The notes: generated from the letters alone by a model not told the origin. Positions 1-8,654 are shown, counted from the stretch's first letter. The stretch is 15,664 bases of DNA from Eubacterium sp. (GCA_029054965.1 JAIDEF010000108.1:1-15664), one strand, 5' to 3'. Numbers and translations: made by a program.

Positions 1-16
1 TTAAGCTTTAATCTTA

Positions 17-29
17 CCCGCATAGCGGG
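17..29. repeat. short GC-rich inverted repeat
   Basis: CCCGC-ATA-GCGGG, a 5-bp stem with a 3-base loop, lies 8 bases from the larger inverted repeat at 38–61. The pair may be part of a dispersed intergenic repeat, but only one copy is visible here. Confidence 0.35.
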
Positions 30-37
30 CAGTTGTT

Positions 38-61
38 GAACGACCGCCACTCCGGTCGTTC
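38..61. other. 9-bp perfect inverted repeat, possible convergent terminator
   Basis: GAACGACCG and CGGTCGTTC flank a six-base loop. On the plus strand it is followed by TTTTG, so it could end a transcript arriving from the left. On the minus strand it follows AGCAAAA and would lie downstream of the main terminator. No gene in the window uses it, and strand is unresolved. Confidence 0.5.
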
Positions 62-75
62 TTTTGCTAAAGCAT

Positions 76-109
76 AAATAAAAAAGGACTTGGTATAAAC
101 CAAGTCCTT
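76..109 (-). terminator. intrinsic terminator of the ribosomal-protein cluster
   Basis: On the minus strand AAGGACTTGG, a six-base loop and CCAAGTCCTT form a perfect 10-bp stem (100–109 with 84–93), followed by a run of T residues (TTTTTTATTTA, overlapping the stem end). It starts 25 bases downstream of the rplQ stop codon. This is a classic Rho-independent terminator for the whole supercluster. Confidence 0.9.
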
Positions 110-133
110 AATATTATTTGTTAAGCTATTATC

Positions 134-475
134 TTAAACAAGCTCAATGATGCACATCTCTGCTGCGTCACCACGACGAGGGCCTGTTTTGATAATACGG
201 CAGTAACCACCGTTTCTATCTGCATATTTAGGAGCAATTTCATCAAAAAGCTTCTTAACAACATCTTCCTTAGTTACATAAGAAAGTGCCTGTCTTCTTG
301 AATGAAGTGTATCGTTTTTACCGAGAGTAATCATCTTCTCAGCCATTGCACGAACTTCCTTTGCTCTTGTAACGGTTGTTTCAATCTTGCCGTTTTCTAA
401 AAGATAAGTAACCATACCTCTGAGCATAGCCCTTCTGTGATCAGTTGGACGGCCCAGCTTTCTGCTACCTGGCAT
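134..475 (-). CDS. rplQ: 50S ribosomal protein L17
   Basis: L17 lies near the exit tunnel and is one of the bacteria-specific 50S proteins. The 113 residues match the short Firmicute form. The N-terminal [22 protein letters not shown] is diagnostic and the C-terminal [25 protein letters not shown] is typical. AAAGGAGG lies about 8 bases before the ATG. It is the last gene of the cluster; an intrinsic terminator begins 25 bases past the stop codon. No ECF-transporter genes (ecfA/ecfT), which follow rplQ in B. subtilis, are seen within the available downstream sequence. Confidence 0.98.
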   Translation of the reverse strand: MPGSRKLGRPTDHRRAMLRGMVTYLLENGKIETTVTRAKEVRAMAEKMITLGKNDTLHSRRQALSYVTKEDVVKKLFDEIAPKYADRNGGYCRIIKTGPRRGDAAEMCIIELV

Positions 476-489
476 TGAAATTCCCTCCT

Positions 490-1446
490 TTAGTCCTCTT
501 CCTGACTAAGTCCGAAACCTAATGAGCCGAGCTTTGCAACAACCTCGTCAAGGGACTTGCGTCCGAGATTTCTGACTTTCATCATATCTTCTTCTGATTT
601 ACCGATTAAATCTTCTACTGTATTAATGCCTGCTCTCTTCAAGCAGTTGAAGGAACGAACTGAAAGGTCAAGCTCTTCAATAGTCATTTCAAGAACCTTT
701 TCCTTGCTGTCGTCATCCTTCTCAACCATAATGTCTTGATTTCCAATTTCCTCAGAAAGGTCAACAAAGAGCATTAAGTGGTCATTGAGAATCTTAGCAG
801 CCAGTGAAGCTGCTTCATCAGCCGGAATAGTACCGTCTGTTTCAATATCGAGAATAAGCTTGTCAAGATCGGTCTGCTGACCAACACGGGTGTTTTCAAC
901 AGTGTAGTTAACCTTGAGAACCGGTGTGTAGATAGAGTCAATAGCGATTGTACCGATAGGTAAATCCATAAGCTGCTTGTTTCTATCACAAGGAACATAG
1001 CCTCTGCCATTGTCAGCGGTAAGCTCCATTGTTACACTGGCACCTGCATCAAGATAAGCGATGTGGAGTTCAGGGTTAAGAATTTCAACATCTGCATCGT
1101 GCTTAATATCACCTGCGGTGATTTCACCCTCACCGTTAGCCTCAATATATAAGGTTTTCGGATTTTCGTCGTGAATTTTAAGAATTACATTCTTAAGGTT
1201 AAGAACGATTTCAGTAACATCCTCTTTTACATGAGGAATGGTTGAAAACTCGTGTAAAACACCATCAATCTTAACGGAAGTAAGCGCATAGCCCGGTAAT
1301 GATGAAAGAAGAACTCTTCTCATACCATTACCAAGTGTTGTGCCGAAACCTCTTTCGAGCGGCTCAACAATGAATCTGCCTGTGCTTCTGCTTCCAACAG
1401 TAGATACATCTACAATCTCGATTTTAGGCTTATCAATTTCTATCAT
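490..1446 (-). CDS. rpoA: DNA-directed RNA polymerase subunit alpha
   Basis: The alpha subunit dimer is the scaffold for RNA polymerase assembly and contacts promoters and activators. The 318-residue protein has an N-terminal domain (about 1–230) with the assembly motif [24 protein letters not shown] (31–54), and an acidic linker (about 231–255). The C-terminal domain has helix-hairpin-helix elements. Arg264 and Asn267 in [11 protein letters not shown] and the NLGRKSLDE loop (293–301) correspond to the DNA-binding surface for UP elements in E. coli. AGGAGG lies 8 bases upstream of the ATG. It is followed after 14 bases by rplQ, and its product length is normal for Firmicutes. Confidence 0.98.
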   Translation of the reverse strand: MIEIDKPKIEIVDVSTVGSRSTGRFIVEPLERGFGTTLGNGMRRVLLSSLPGYALTSVKIDGVLHEFSTIPHVKEDVTEIVLNLKNVILKIHDENPKTLYIEANGEGEITAGDIKHDADVEILNPELHIAYLDAGASVTMELTADNGRGYVPCDRNKQLMDLPIGTIAIDSIYTPVLKVNYTVENTRVGQQTDLDKLILDIETDGTIPADEAASLAAKILNDHLMLFVDLSEEIGNQDIMVEKDDDSKEKVLEMTIEELDLSVRSFNCLKRAGINTVEDLIGKSEEDMMKVRNLGRKSLDEVVAKLGSLGFGLSQEED

Positions 1447-1478
1447 TTAAAAGCCTCCTAAAATTTGTATTTTGTTTT

Positions 1479-1493
1479 CACTAAATATTAGCG
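1479..1493 (-). other. small hairpin in the rpsD–rpoA gap
   Basis: CGCTAA-TAT-TTAGTG forms a 6-bp stem with one G·U pair on the minus strand. It lies 32 bases upstream of the rpoA start, in the 54-base gap. No U tract follows, so it is not an intrinsic terminator. Confidence 0.3.
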
Positions 1494-1500
1494 GATGCTA

Positions 1501-2127
1501 TTATTTAGAGTAGAACTCAACGATTAAATGCTCTTCAACAGGAGTTGCAATCTCTTCTCTTTCAGGGAGCTTAACAACCTTTGCTTCCATAGCATCCTTG
1601 TTTACATCAACCCACTGAGGAATGTTGCGAGTTGCATTTGACTCTACAAGAGTCTTGAACTCGTCAGTTGACTTGCTTGTTTCTTTAACAGCAATAACGT
1701 CACCTGCTTTAAGGAGATATGAAGGAATATCAACCTTTGTTCCGTTAACAGTGAAATGAGCATGGTTAACAAGCTGACGAGCCTGAGCTCTTGAGCTTGC
1801 AAAGCCAGCAGTGTAAACAACATTATCTAAACGGCTTTCACAAATCTGGAGAAGGTTTGAACCTGTAACGCCAGCCTTACGCTCAGCCATTAAGAAATAT
1901 TTGTGGAATTGTCCCTCATTGATACCATAGTAACGACGAGCAGACTGCTTTGCACGAAGCTGAAGACCGTATTCAGAAGTCTTCTTTCTGTTCTGGCCAT
2001 GCTGACCAGGAGCGTATGAACGACGCTCTATTGCACATTTGCTTGTGTAACATCTGTCACCCTTTAAGAAGAGCTTTTTGCCCTCGCGGCGGCAGAGCTT
2101 ACAAGCAGGTCCTGTATATCTTGCCAT
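1501..2127 (-). CDS. rpsD: 30S ribosomal protein S4 (zinc-knuckle form)
   Basis: S4 starts assembly of the 16S rRNA 5′ domain and shapes the mRNA entry tunnel. The 208-residue protein has four cysteines near its N-terminus, Cys9, Cys12, Cys26 and Cys31, which match the zinc-binding form of S4. Its S4 domain includes [33 protein letters not shown] (98–130), and the C-terminus IVEFYSK is conserved. In E. coli S4 represses the alpha operon. Placement between rpsK and rpoA differs from B. subtilis, where rpsD is elsewhere, but is common in Clostridia. TTGGAGGT precedes the ATG. Confidence 0.98.
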   Translation of the reverse strand: MARYTGPACKLCRREGKKLFLKGDRCYTSKCAIERRSYAPGQHGQNRKKTSEYGLQLRAKQSARRYYGINEGQFHKYFLMAERKAGVTGSNLLQICESRLDNVVYTAGFASSRAQARQLVNHAHFTVNGTKVDIPSYLLKAGDVIAVKETSKSTDEFKTLVESNATRNIPQWVDVNKDAMEAKVVKLPEREEIATPVEEHLIVEFYSK

Positions 2128-2148
2128 ATCAAGTAACCTCCAATTATA

Positions 2149-2544
2149 CTATACGCGGCGTCTTTTTGGTGGACGACAGCCATTGTGTGGGATAGGAGTA
2201 ACATCTTTAATAAGACTTACGTCTAAGCCTGCAGTCTGTAAAGCTCTGATAGCTGATTCACGACCGGCACCAGGTCCTTTTACATAAACCTCAACAGTCT
2301 TCATACCACAATCAACAGCGGTCTTTGCAGCAGTTTCAGCAGCAGTAGCAGCTGCGAAAGGTGTAGACTTTCTTGAGCCTCTGAAGCCCATCTCACCTGC
2401 AGATGCCCAAGACACTGCATTACCGTTTACATCGGTAATTGTAACGATTGTGTTGTTGAAGGTTGATTGGATATGGGCAGCACCACGCTCAATATTCTTC
2501 TTCTCACGACGCTTACGTGAGCCAGTGGTCTTTTTAGTAGCCAT
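2149..2544 (-). CDS. rpsK: 30S ribosomal protein S11
   Basis: S11 forms the platform of the 30S subunit near the mRNA exit site and E site. The 131-residue product has a basic N-terminus ([20 protein letters not shown]), the core [44 protein letters not shown], and ends with [18 protein letters not shown], the family signature. The ribosome binding site is GTAGGAGG. It lies between rpsM and rpsD. Confidence 0.98.
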   Translation of the reverse strand: MATKKTTGSRKRREKKNIERGAAHIQSTFNNTIVTITDVNGNAVSWASAGEMGFRGSRKSTPFAAATAAETAAKTAVDCGMKTVEVYVKGPGAGRESAIRALQTAGLDVSLIKDVTPIPHNGCRPPKRRRV

Positions 2545-2560
2545 ACTTGTATCCTCCTAC

Positions 2561-2929
2561 TTATTTCTTCTTATTTGCTATAGTCTTCTTAGGACCCTTG
2601 CGTGTACGAGCATTGTTCTTAGAAGTCTGACCTCTTACAGGCAGACCCTTTCTGTGTCTTACACCGCGATAGCAACCAATTTCGATAAGTCTTTTGATGT
2701 CAAAAGCTGTATCTCTGCGAAGGTCACCCTCAACTGTAAGGTTGTTGGTGATGTAATCGCTGAGCTTTTTAACATCTTCTTCTGTTAAATCTCTGCAACG
2801 AGTATCAGCATCGATACCTGTTTCAGCAATTATTTTCTTTGAAGTAGTAAGACCGATACCATAAATATAGGTAAGGCCGATTTCTACTCTCTTGTCATTA
2901 GGTAAGTCAACACCTGAAATACGTGCCAT
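2561..2929 (-). CDS. rpsM: 30S ribosomal protein S13
   Basis: S13 lies in the 30S head, contacts the P-site tRNA and forms bridges to the 50S subunit. The 122 residues are standard. Signature stretches are [26 protein letters not shown] at the start and [38 protein letters not shown], the basic C-terminal tail that reaches the tRNA. The ribosome binding site is GGAGGT about 10 bases before the ATG. Confidence 0.98.
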   Translation of the reverse strand: MARISGVDLPNDKRVEIGLTYIYGIGLTTSKKIIAETGIDADTRCRDLTEEDVKKLSDYITNNLTVEGDLRRDTAFDIKRLIEIGCYRGVRHRKGLPVRGQTSKNNARTRKGPKKTIANKKK

Positions 2930-2961
2930 TTTACAGTTTACCTCCGATTATTAGTTCAGGA

Positions 2962-3075
2962 TTAGCCCTGACGCTGTTTGTGCTTTGGATTTTCACAGAT
3001 AACCATTACTTTTCCATTGCGCTTAATTACTTTGCACTTTTCGCAAATTTTCTTTACAGAAGGTCTAACTTTCAT
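2962..3075 (-). CDS. rpmJ: 50S ribosomal protein L36 (zinc type)
   Basis: L36 is the smallest 50S protein and stabilises late 23S rRNA structure. I read a 37-residue frame here: [20 protein letters not shown], then [17 protein letters not shown] and TAA. The zinc ligands Cys11, Cys14, Cys27 and His32 are all present, so this is the zinc-binding form. AGGAGG lies about 9 bases upstream of the ATG at 3075. It falls between infA (21 bases) and rpsM (32 bases), its universal location. Confidence 0.97.
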   Translation of the reverse strand: MKVRPSVKKICEKCKVIKRNGKVMVICENPKHKQRQG

Positions 3076-3096
3076 TTTGAATATCCTCCTAAATAT

Positions 3097-3315
3097 TTAC
3101 TTTGAGCGCCAAATAATACGACCCTTTGTAAGGTCATATGGTGACATCTCAATTGTTACCTTGTCACCGGGAAGAATGCGAATGTTGTTCATACGCAGTT
3201 TTCCGCTGATGTGGGCAATAATAATGTGGTCATTTTGAAGAGTTACCTTGAAAGTAGTGTTTGGTAAAACCTCAACCACTGTACCCTCAACTTCTATCAT
3301 ATCTGACTTTGACAT
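3097..3315 (-). CDS. infA: Translation initiation factor IF-1
   Basis: IF-1 binds the 30S A site during initiation and works with IF-2 and IF-3. The 72-residue OB-fold product is exactly the usual length: [20 protein letters not shown] at the start, [37 protein letters not shown] at the end. The start ATG at 3315 has only GCGAGGT upstream, weaker than the cluster's typical AGGAGG, so its output may be held below that of the ribosomal proteins (inference). It lies between map and rpmJ as in most Firmicutes. No KOW-domain gene is present between map and infA, unlike in B. subtilis and many relatives. Confidence 0.98.
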   Translation of the reverse strand: MSKSDMIEVEGTVVEVLPNTTFKVTLQNDHIIIAHISGKLRMNNIRILPGDKVTIEMSPYDLTKGRIIWRSK

Positions 3316-3371
3316 CTTATACCTCGCTAATAATTCATTACGATTGATGTTATTAATTTAACTGGAATCAC

Positions 3372-3388
3372 ATTACGGCGTAATCGCC
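3372..3388 (-). other. inverted repeats in the map–infA gap
   Basis: Two overlapping, mutually exclusive hairpins lie here: ATTACG/CGTAAT (3372–3384) and GGCG-TAAT-CGCC (3377–3388). No T tract follows on the minus strand, so an intrinsic terminator is unlikely. The rest of the 84-base gap (3316–3399) shows only the GAGGT ribosome binding site of infA. Confidence 0.35.
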
Positions 3389-3399
3389 AGCAATTGATT

Positions 3400-4149
3400 T
3401 TAAACCTTCGTTAAAATGACCGGTCCGTTAGATGTGATTGCAATTGTGTGCTCAAAATGAGCAGCCAGCTTGCCGTCAGCAGTTTTAACTGTCCAGCCGT
3501 CTGAAAGTTGTTTAACCTTATAGGTTCCCAGATTTATCATTGGTTCAATTGCCAATGTCATTCCGGGTAACAGTCTGATACCACGACCTGCGTGACCGAA
3601 GTTTGGTACGCTTGGTTCTTCATGAAGCTTAGTGCCTACACCGTGACCAACATAATCACGAACAACACCATACCCACGCTCCTCACAGTATGTCTGGACT
3701 GCATTGGATATATCACCGATTCTGTTGCCGGGAACTGCCTGTTCAATACCTTTGTAAAGGCTTTCACGAGTAGTATCCATCAGCCGCTTTGCCTCGGGAG
3801 AGCAAGTCCCTGCAGCAAATGTAGCAGCATTATCACCGTTATATCCGTTTTTCGCAGCACCCAAATCAATGCTGACAATGTCACCTTCGCAGATTATTCT
3901 GTCAGCACTTGGGATACCGTGGATAACTTCATCATTTATAGATATACATGCGGTAGCAGGAAATCCGCCATAATTTAAAAAGTTAGGTGTTGCACCGCAC
4001 TTTTTTATGAACTTATAGGCAATTTCATCAATTTCTTTTGTTGAAACCCCCGGCTTTACAGCCTCGCCTGCTACCATTAATGCTTCAGCCGAAATCTGAC
4101 AGGCTTCTTTCATAAGCTCTAATTCACGGCTGCTTTTAAGCACTATCAT
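3400..4149 (-). CDS. map: Methionine aminopeptidase, type I
   Basis: This metalloenzyme removes the N-terminal methionine from nascent proteins at the ribosome. From ATG 4149 the product has 249 residues, the normal type Ia size, starting MIVLKSSRELELMKEAC. The longer open frame (from 4215) adds 22 unlike residues inside adk. The five metal ligands are visible: Asp95 (SIDLGA), Asp106 (YNGDNAATF), His169 (GHGVG), Glu202 (AIEPM) and Glu233 (FEHT). His77 in EVIHGIP is the conserved substrate-binding histidine. It is one base downstream of adk, so the two are likely coupled. An 84-base gap with inverted repeats follows before infA. Confidence 0.98.
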   Translation of the reverse strand: MIVLKSSRELELMKEACQISAEALMVAGEAVKPGVSTKEIDEIAYKFIKKCGATPNFLNYGGFPATACISINDEVIHGIPSADRIICEGDIVSIDLGAAKNGYNGDNAATFAAGTCSPEAKRLMDTTRESLYKGIEQAVPGNRIGDISNAVQTYCEERGYGVVRDYVGHGVGTKLHEEPSVPNFGHAGRGIRLLPGMTLAIEPMINLGTYKVKQLSDGWTVKTADGKLAAHFEHTIAITSNGPVILTKV

Positions 4150-4150
4150 G

Positions 4151-4783
4151 TTAATCCTCCAATGCCTTAAAGACGAGAGCAGTTGTATCAGCAACCTCCT
4201 CCTGTCCTTCAACAATTACAAGCTTACCAAGATTCTGATAGAAGTCCTTTAAAGGCTCTGTCATCTCGTGATATTCAACAAGTCTTGCCTGTACTGTTTC
4301 AGGAGCATCGTCCTTACGCTGAATTAATTCGCCGCCGCAAGCATCGCAAACACCATCAGTCTGTGGCTTTTTGTACTCAAGGTGATATGAATTTGCACAC
4401 TTTGCACAAACACGGCGACCGCTCATTCTCTTAGTAATTTTCTCATCAGGAACTTCAATATCAACAACCTTGTCGATTTCAATACCTGCATCCTCAAGAG
4501 CCTGAGCTTGAGGAATTGTTCTTGGAAAACCATCAAGAATAAAGCCGTTTTCACAATCTTTTTCTTTAAGTCTGTCCTTGATAATACCGATAACAACCTC
4601 ATCAGGCACTAACTGACCGGCATCCATAAAGGATTTAGCCTTAAGTCCCATCTCTGTGCCGTCTTTAACAGCAGCACGGAGAATGTTACCTGTTGAAATT
4701 GCAGGGATACCGAATTTATCAACAATCTTTTCTGCCTGAGTGCCTTTGCCGGCACCCGGAGCACCGAGAAGAATAAGTTTCAT
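4151..4783 (-). CDS. adk: Adenylate kinase (zinc-type lid)
   Basis: Adenylate kinase catalyses ATP + AMP ⇌ 2 ADP in the cytoplasm and is essential for nucleotide balance. The 210-residue protein carries the P-loop GAPGAGKGTQ (7–16) and the FILDGFPRTIPQA signature (81–93), including the AMP-binding Arg88. Its long lid domain has Cys126, Cys129, Cys146 and Cys149 (CAKC and CDAC), so it is a structural-zinc enzyme like that of B. stearothermophilus. AAGGAG precedes the ATG. It lies between secY and map, its usual place in Firmicutes, and its stop codon is one base from the map ATG. Confidence 0.98.
   Translation of the reverse strand: MKLILLGAPGAGKGTQAEKIVDKFGIPAISTGNILRAAVKDGTEMGLKAKSFMDAGQLVPDEVVIGIIKDRLKEKDCENGFILDGFPRTIPQAQALEDAGIEIDKVVDIEVPDEKITKRMSGRRVCAKCANSYHLEYKKPQTDGVCDACGGELIQRKDDAPETVQARLVEYHEMTEPLKDFYQNLGKLVIVEGQEEVADTTALVFKALED
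4156..4160 (-). promoter_or_regulatory. ribosome binding site deciding the map start
   Basis: GGAGG lies 6 bases upstream of ATG 4149 and inside the last codons of adk. It selects that ATG over the in-frame one at 4215, which would overlap adk by 65 bases. Confidence 0.85.
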
Positions 4784-4802
4784 AATTAATACTCCTTATA
4801 TA

Positions 4803-6152
4803 TTAGTCAAGGAAGCCCTTATAATGACGCATCATCATCTGTGACTCTAACTGACGAACAGTTTCAAGAGCAACACCGCACATAATGATAAGTGATGTAC
4901 CGCCAAGTGAAATTGTCATACCGCCGTCTTCGCCGCCCTCAGTAAGCGGAGGAATTGCGAGATCACAGATAAGTGAATAAACGATTGGGAACAGTGCGAT
5001 TACAGAAAGCATCAAAGCACCGATAAGTGTTAATCTTGATAATACTCTTAAAATATAATCAGATGTCGGCTTACCTGGGCGGATACCCGGAATAGCACCA
5101 TTGTTCTTTCTTAAGTTGTTTGCCATTTCAATCGGGTTGTACTGGATTGTACTGTAGAAATAAGCAAAGAAGATGATAAGCAGGAAGTATAAAATTGCAT
5201 ATACCCAAGAATCACCCTGAAAAGCATTAAAGAACTTTTCCCAAAATGTGCCTGCGTATTTTGATTTATCAATAAACATCTGCACTGTTGCAGGAAGAGA
5301 AAGGATTGATGAAGCAAAGATTACAGGAAGTACGCCTGACATATTAACCTTAACAGGCATATGTGTTGACTGTCCGCCCATCATCTTTCTTCCAACTACA
5401 CGCTTAGCGTAGCTGATTGGAAGCCTTCTCTCTGAATTGTCCATAAATACTATATAAGCAATCATCAGTACGAATACAACGATTACCAATGGAACAAGGA
5501 ATCTGTAAACAACACGGCCTGTATCCAGATACTGGAAGAGCTGCTTAATGAGAGTCGGGAATCTTGACACGATACCAGCGAAAAGGATAATTGAAATACC
5601 ATTACCGATACCGCTGATTGTAATCTGCTCACCGAGCCACATTATAACTGCTGTGCCTGCTGTTAACACTGCGATGATAACGACTGCCTGGAACACTGCT
5701 GCAAAGCCTGTGAAAGCATCACCGTTAGCATCCATCATAAGATAATTGTTTGCACGAAGATAGAAGAAATAAGCAAGTGACTGAAGAATACCAAGACCAA
5801 CTGTTACAAAACGAGTAATAGAAGCAATCTTCTTTCTGCCCTCTTCGCCTTCCTTCTGCAATCTTTCAAGTGCAGGAATTGCAACTGCTAAAAGCTGCAT
5901 AATAATTGATGCATTGATGTAAGGAGTGATTGACATAGCGAAAATAGTTCCGTATGTGAATGCACTACCTGTCATCAAGCTTAAATATGTGAGGATTGTG
6001 TTTCCCTTACCGACACTGATTTCATCAACAATGTTAAGAAATGGTACCGGAATGACTGAACCGATTCTAAAAACGAGAATGATAAATGCTGTAAATAACA
6101 GTTTCTTACGAATCTCTGCTACCTTCCATGCATTTACGATGGTTTTAATCAT
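4803..6152 (-). CDS. secY: Sec translocon channel subunit SecY
   Basis: SecY forms the protein-conducting channel of the cytoplasmic membrane, working with SecE and SecG, and SecA for secreted proteins. The 449-residue protein has about ten hydrophobic segments, the first near residues 18–37 and the last near 417–430. Family motifs include the cytosolic loop ERLQKEGEEGRKKI (96–109), the TM4/5 stretch WLGEQITISGIGNGISIIL (172–190), and the large cytosolic loop ANNLRKNNGAIPGIRPGKPT (344–363), the latter involved in SecA/ribosome contacts. The C-terminus MMMRHYKGFLD is typical. An acidic, glycine-rich patch (TEGGEDGG, 404–411) makes a short external loop. It abuts rplO with no spacing, and adk follows after 19 bases. 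Confidence 0.98.
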   Translation of the reverse strand: MIKTIVNAWKVAEIRKKLLFTAFIILVFRIGSVIPVPFLNIVDEISVGKGNTILTYLSLMTGSAFTYGTIFAMSITPYINASIIMQLLAVAIPALERLQKEGEEGRKKIASITRFVTVGLGILQSLAYFFYLRANNYLMMDANGDAFTGFAAVFQAVVIIAVLTAGTAVIMWLGEQITISGIGNGISIILFAGIVSRFPTLIKQLFQYLDTGRVVYRFLVPLVIVVFVLMIAYIVFMDNSERRLPISYAKRVVGRKMMGGQSTHMPVKVNMSGVLPVIFASSILSLPATVQMFIDKSKYAGTFWEKFFNAFQGDSWVYAILYFLLIIFFAYFYSTIQYNPIEMANNLRKNNGAIPGIRPGKPTSDYILRVLSRLTLIGALMLSVIALFPIVYSLICDLAIPPLTEGGEDGGMTISLGGTSLIIMCGVALETVRQLESQMMMRHYKGFLD

Positions 6153-6596
6153 TTAGAGCACCTCCACCTTGCCACCTGCAGCTTCAATCTTAGCTTTAGC
6201 TGACTCACTGATAGCAGTTACCTTAACGGTAAGAGCCTTTGTGATTTCGCCTTTGCCGAGAACCTTAATTCCGTCAAGTGTCTTTTTGATAACACCTGCT
6301 TCAACAAGGCTCTGTGCATCTACTGTTGCACCGTCTTCAAATCTATCATTAAGAGTTGAAACATTTACAACCGCATACTCAGTAGCGAAGATGTTGTTAA
6401 ATCCTCTCTTAGGAACTCGTCTCTGAAGTGGCATCTGACCACCCTCGAAACCAGGACGTCTGCTGTAGCCTGAACGGGACTTCTGACCCTTCTGACCCTT
6501 ACCTGCAGTCTTACCCTGACCTGAAGCAGTACCTCTGCCTATTCTCTTTACGCTCTTTTTAGAGCCCTCAGCAGGAGAAAGTTCATGTAATTTCAT
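6153..6596 (-). CDS. rplO: 50S ribosomal protein L15
   Basis: L15 joins 50S assembly late and contacts many parts of 23S rRNA. The 147-residue product starts [41 protein letters not shown], the classic glycine/lysine-rich extended tail, and continues [18 protein letters not shown]. The C-terminal half includes the [31 protein letters not shown] signature. The ribosome binding site is GGGGAGGTGC. The TAA stop is followed directly by the ATG of secY, so the secY ribosome binding site (GGAGGT) lies within the last rplO codons and translation of the two is probably coupled. Confidence 0.98.
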   Translation of the reverse strand: MKLHELSPAEGSKKSVKRIGRGTASGQGKTAGKGQKGQKSRSGYSRRPGFEGGQMPLQRRVPKRGFNNIFATEYAVVNVSTLNDRFEDGATVDAQSLVEAGVIKKTLDGIKVLGKGEITKALTVKVTAISESAKAKIEAAGGKVEVL

Positions 6597-6610
6597 ATCT
6601 GCACCTCCCC

Positions 6611-6790
6611 TTATTCTTCTACAACAGTTACAAGGTGAGCAATCTTTGCAAGCTTACCCTGTGTCTGTGCGTTGTCCGGCTGAACTGTTACGTTGCCGAT
6701 TTTACGAAGACCAAGTGAGTGGGCGGTGGCAATCTGGTCTGCTTTGCTGCCAATTAAGCTCTTTGTGAGCTTGATTTTAATGTCTGCCAT
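6611..6790 (-). CDS. rpmD: 50S ribosomal protein L30
   Basis: L30 is a small 50S protein of the ferredoxin-like fold. I read this 59-residue frame directly from the minus strand between rpsE and rplO, where the conserved gene order expects rpmD. The product starts [19 protein letters not shown] and contains the family core [23 protein letters not shown], ending HLVTVVEE. Its ATG follows AAGGAGGGTGG by about 8 bases, and the TAA at 6611–6613 leaves 14 bases before the rplO ATG. Length is usual for bacterial L30 (58–60). Confidence 0.96.
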   Translation of the reverse strand: MADIKIKLTKSLIGSKADQIATAHSLGLRKIGNVTVQPDNAQTQGKLAKIAHLVTVVEE

Positions 6791-6803
6791 TGTTCCACCC
6801 TCC

Positions 6804-7304
6804 TTAACCTAAAATTTCCTTGGTTGACTTGCCGCGAATTGCAGCAACCTCATCAGCAGTACGAAGCTGACTTAAACCATTGATAGCTGCTCTTACAACA
6901 TTGTAAGGATTGTTAGAACGGATAGCCTTAGTTCTGATATCCTTGATACCAACTGTTTCAACAACAGCACGAACAGGACCACCAGCAATAACACCGGTAC
7001 CCTTTGGAGCAGGCATAAGTAAAACTTCACCAGCACCAAACTTACCCTTAATCTCGTGAGGAATTGTTGTACCTCTAAGAGCAACCTTAACTACATTTTT
7101 CTTTGCGTCTTCGATTCCCTTACGGATAGCATCCGGAACTTCGCCGGACTTACCGATACCGAAACCTACAAGACCATTGCCATCACCAACAACTACAAGA
7201 GCTGAGAATTTGAAAATTCTACCACCCTTTACAGTCTTAGATACACGGTTGATAGCTACTACTCTTTCTTCAAGTTCCATTGAAGATACGTCAATCTTTG
7301 CCAT
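6804..7304 (-). CDS. rpsE: 30S ribosomal protein S5
   Basis: S5 lines the mRNA entry tunnel and the decoding-fidelity interface with S4. The 166 residues fit the family. The N-terminal double-stranded-RNA-binding-like domain contains [51 protein letters not shown], the S5 signature. The C-terminal domain includes [38 protein letters not shown]. The loop KTVKGGR is where spectinomycin-resistance changes occur in other bacteria; it looks wild type here. A GAAGGAGG site precedes the ATG. Confidence 0.98.
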   Translation of the reverse strand: MAKIDVSSMELEERVVAINRVSKTVKGGRIFKFSALVVVGDGNGLVGFGIGKSGEVPDAIRKGIEDAKKNVVKVALRGTTIPHEIKGKFGAGEVLLMPAPKGTGVIAGGPVRAVVETVGIKDIRTKAIRSNNPYNVVRAAINGLSQLRTADEVAAIRGKSTKEILG

Positions 7305-7322
7305 AAAAATTACCCTCCTTCG

Positions 7323-7682
7323 TTAGAACTTCAGTCCGCCTTCACGAGCGCCGTCAGCAACTGCTGCCACACGACCGTGATATACGTAACCGCCGCGGTC
7401 AAATACGCATTCTTCAACGCCCTTTGCCTTGGCTCTGTCTGCTAATGTCTTACCGACAGCCTTAGCTGCCTCAATATTACCGCCATACTGAGCGAAGTCC
7501 TTTTCAACTGTTGATGCTGAAGCGATTGTTACACCTGCAACATCATCAATCAACTGCACGTAAATATTGCTGAGAGAGCGATATACGTTAAGTCTTGGAC
7601 ATTCAGCAGTACCGCTGATTTTACCACGTACTCTTGTGTGGCGCTTCTGTCTTGCCTTATTGGCATCCTGTCTTGAAACCAT
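7323..7682 (-). CDS. rplR: 50S ribosomal protein L18
   Basis: L18 binds 5S rRNA together with L5 and places it in the central protuberance. The 119 residues match the bacterial form. The basic N-terminal tail ([22 protein letters not shown]) precedes the core [19 protein letters not shown], and the end has the typical [28 protein letters not shown]. The ribosome binding site GGAAGGAG sits upstream. rpsE follows after 18 bases. Confidence 0.98.
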   Translation of the reverse strand: MVSRQDANKARQKRHTRVRGKISGTAECPRLNVYRSLSNIYVQLIDDVAGVTIASASTVEKDFAQYGGNIEAAKAVGKTLADRAKAKGVEECVFDRGGYVYHGRVAAVADGAREGGLKF

Positions 7683-7700
7683 AGTATTTCACTCCTTCCC

Positions 7701-8240
7701 TTATTTCTTACCTGCTTTTCCTTCTTTACGGCGGATATGCTCTTCAGCATACTTGATGCCCTTGCCCTTATAAGGCTCCGGTGGTCTCTTTTCACGAACC
7801 TGAGCTGCGAACTGACCAACCTTCTGCTTATCAGCACCGCTGATTACAATAGCGTTAGCTGATGGGCATTCAACCTTAATGCCTTCCGGAGCTTCCATAA
7901 TAACCTGATGTGAGAAACCGAGGTTCATTACAAGTGAATTACCCTGCATCTGAACTCTGTAACCAACACCGTTAACCTCAAGGTTTTTCTTAAAGCCCTC
8001 TGTTACACCTGTTACCATATTAGCAACTAATGTACGGGTTAAACCGTGAAGTGATCTGTTTTCTTTCTGATCGTTAGGTCTGCTAACGATGATTTCGCTG
8101 CCTTCAACACTGATAGCCATATTTGGATGAGCATCCATTGAAAGAGTACCATTTGGACCCTTAACGGTAACAGTGTTATTGTCGATTGTTACATCAACAC
8201 CAGCAGGAATTGTAATAGGCTTTAAACCAATTCTTGACAT
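7701..8240 (-). CDS. rplF: 50S ribosomal protein L6
   Basis: L6 binds 23S rRNA near the sarcin-ricin loop, where the elongation factors dock. The 179-residue protein has two repeated alpha/beta domains. It starts [19 protein letters not shown] and has the C-terminal signature [23 protein letters not shown] at residues 153–175, which contacts rRNA. A strong AAGGAGGT lies upstream. It lies between rpsH and rplR, its usual place. Confidence 0.98.
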   Translation of the reverse strand: MSRIGLKPITIPAGVDVTIDNNTVTVKGPNGTLSMDAHPNMAISVEGSEIIVSRPNDQKENRSLHGLTRTLVANMVTGVTEGFKKNLEVNGVGYRVQMQGNSLVMNLGFSHQVIMEAPEGIKVECPSANAIVISGADKQKVGQFAAQVREKRPPEPYKGKGIKYAEEHIRRKEGKAGKK

Positions 8241-8255
8241 CCTGACTGTACCTCC

Positions 8256-8654
8256 TTACCAAATGAATGCTAAAACTTCGCCACCAACATTTTGTTTGCG
8301 AGCTTCTCTGTCTGTCATAATGCCCTTTGAAGTAGAGATGATAGCAATACCAAGTCCCTTCATTACCTTAGGCATATCCTCAACATTTGAATACATACGA
8401 AGACCTGGCTTTGATACACGGCGGAGACCAGTGATAACCTGGCTCTTACCCTCGCCATACTTAAGTGTTACACGAATAACACCCTGCTTGCCGTCTTCTA
8501 CTACTTTGAAATTTCTGATATAACCTTCATCAACAAGAATCTGAGCGATTGCCTTCTTCATGTTTGACGCAGGAATATCTACTGTATCGTGCTTTGCTGA
8601 ATTTGCGTTACGAATTCTTGTAAGCATATCAGCGATTGGATCTGTAATATGCAT
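8256..8654 (-). CDS. rpsH: 30S ribosomal protein S8
   Basis: S8 is a primary binder of the central domain of 16S rRNA, and in E. coli it represses spc-operon translation by binding an mRNA mimic near rplE. The 132-residue product has the standard start [17 protein letters not shown], and a C-terminal part with [33 protein letters not shown], including the STSKG signature. Its ribosome binding site AAGGAGG precedes the ATG. The rplX–rplE junction here is only 20 bases, so I could not recognise an S8-binding mimic there. Confidence 0.98.
   Translation of the reverse strand: MHITDPIADMLTRIRNANSAKHDTVDIPASNMKKAIAQILVDEGYIRNFKVVEDGKQGVIRVTLKYGEGKSQVITGLRRVSKPGLRMYSNVEDMPKVMKGLGIAIISTSKGIMTDREARKQNVGGEVLAFIW

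Noticed and set aside
1..66. Possible end of a minus-strand gene at TAA 1–3
   Set aside because: The frame is closed by TAG at 67–69 and contains no ATG, GTG or TTG start between them.
3592..3978. 128-codon plus-strand open frame
   Set aside because: Antisense to map, with a composition typical of a reverse reading of a conserved gene.
4150..4215. 22-codon N-terminal extension of map
   Set aside because: It overlaps the end of adk in another frame, while ATG 4149 has GGAGG at proper spacing and gives the standard protein length.
7550..7837. 95-codon minus-strand frame across the rplF–rplR junction
   Set aside because: It is an alternative frame of two secure ribosomal-protein genes and would need no junction signals.
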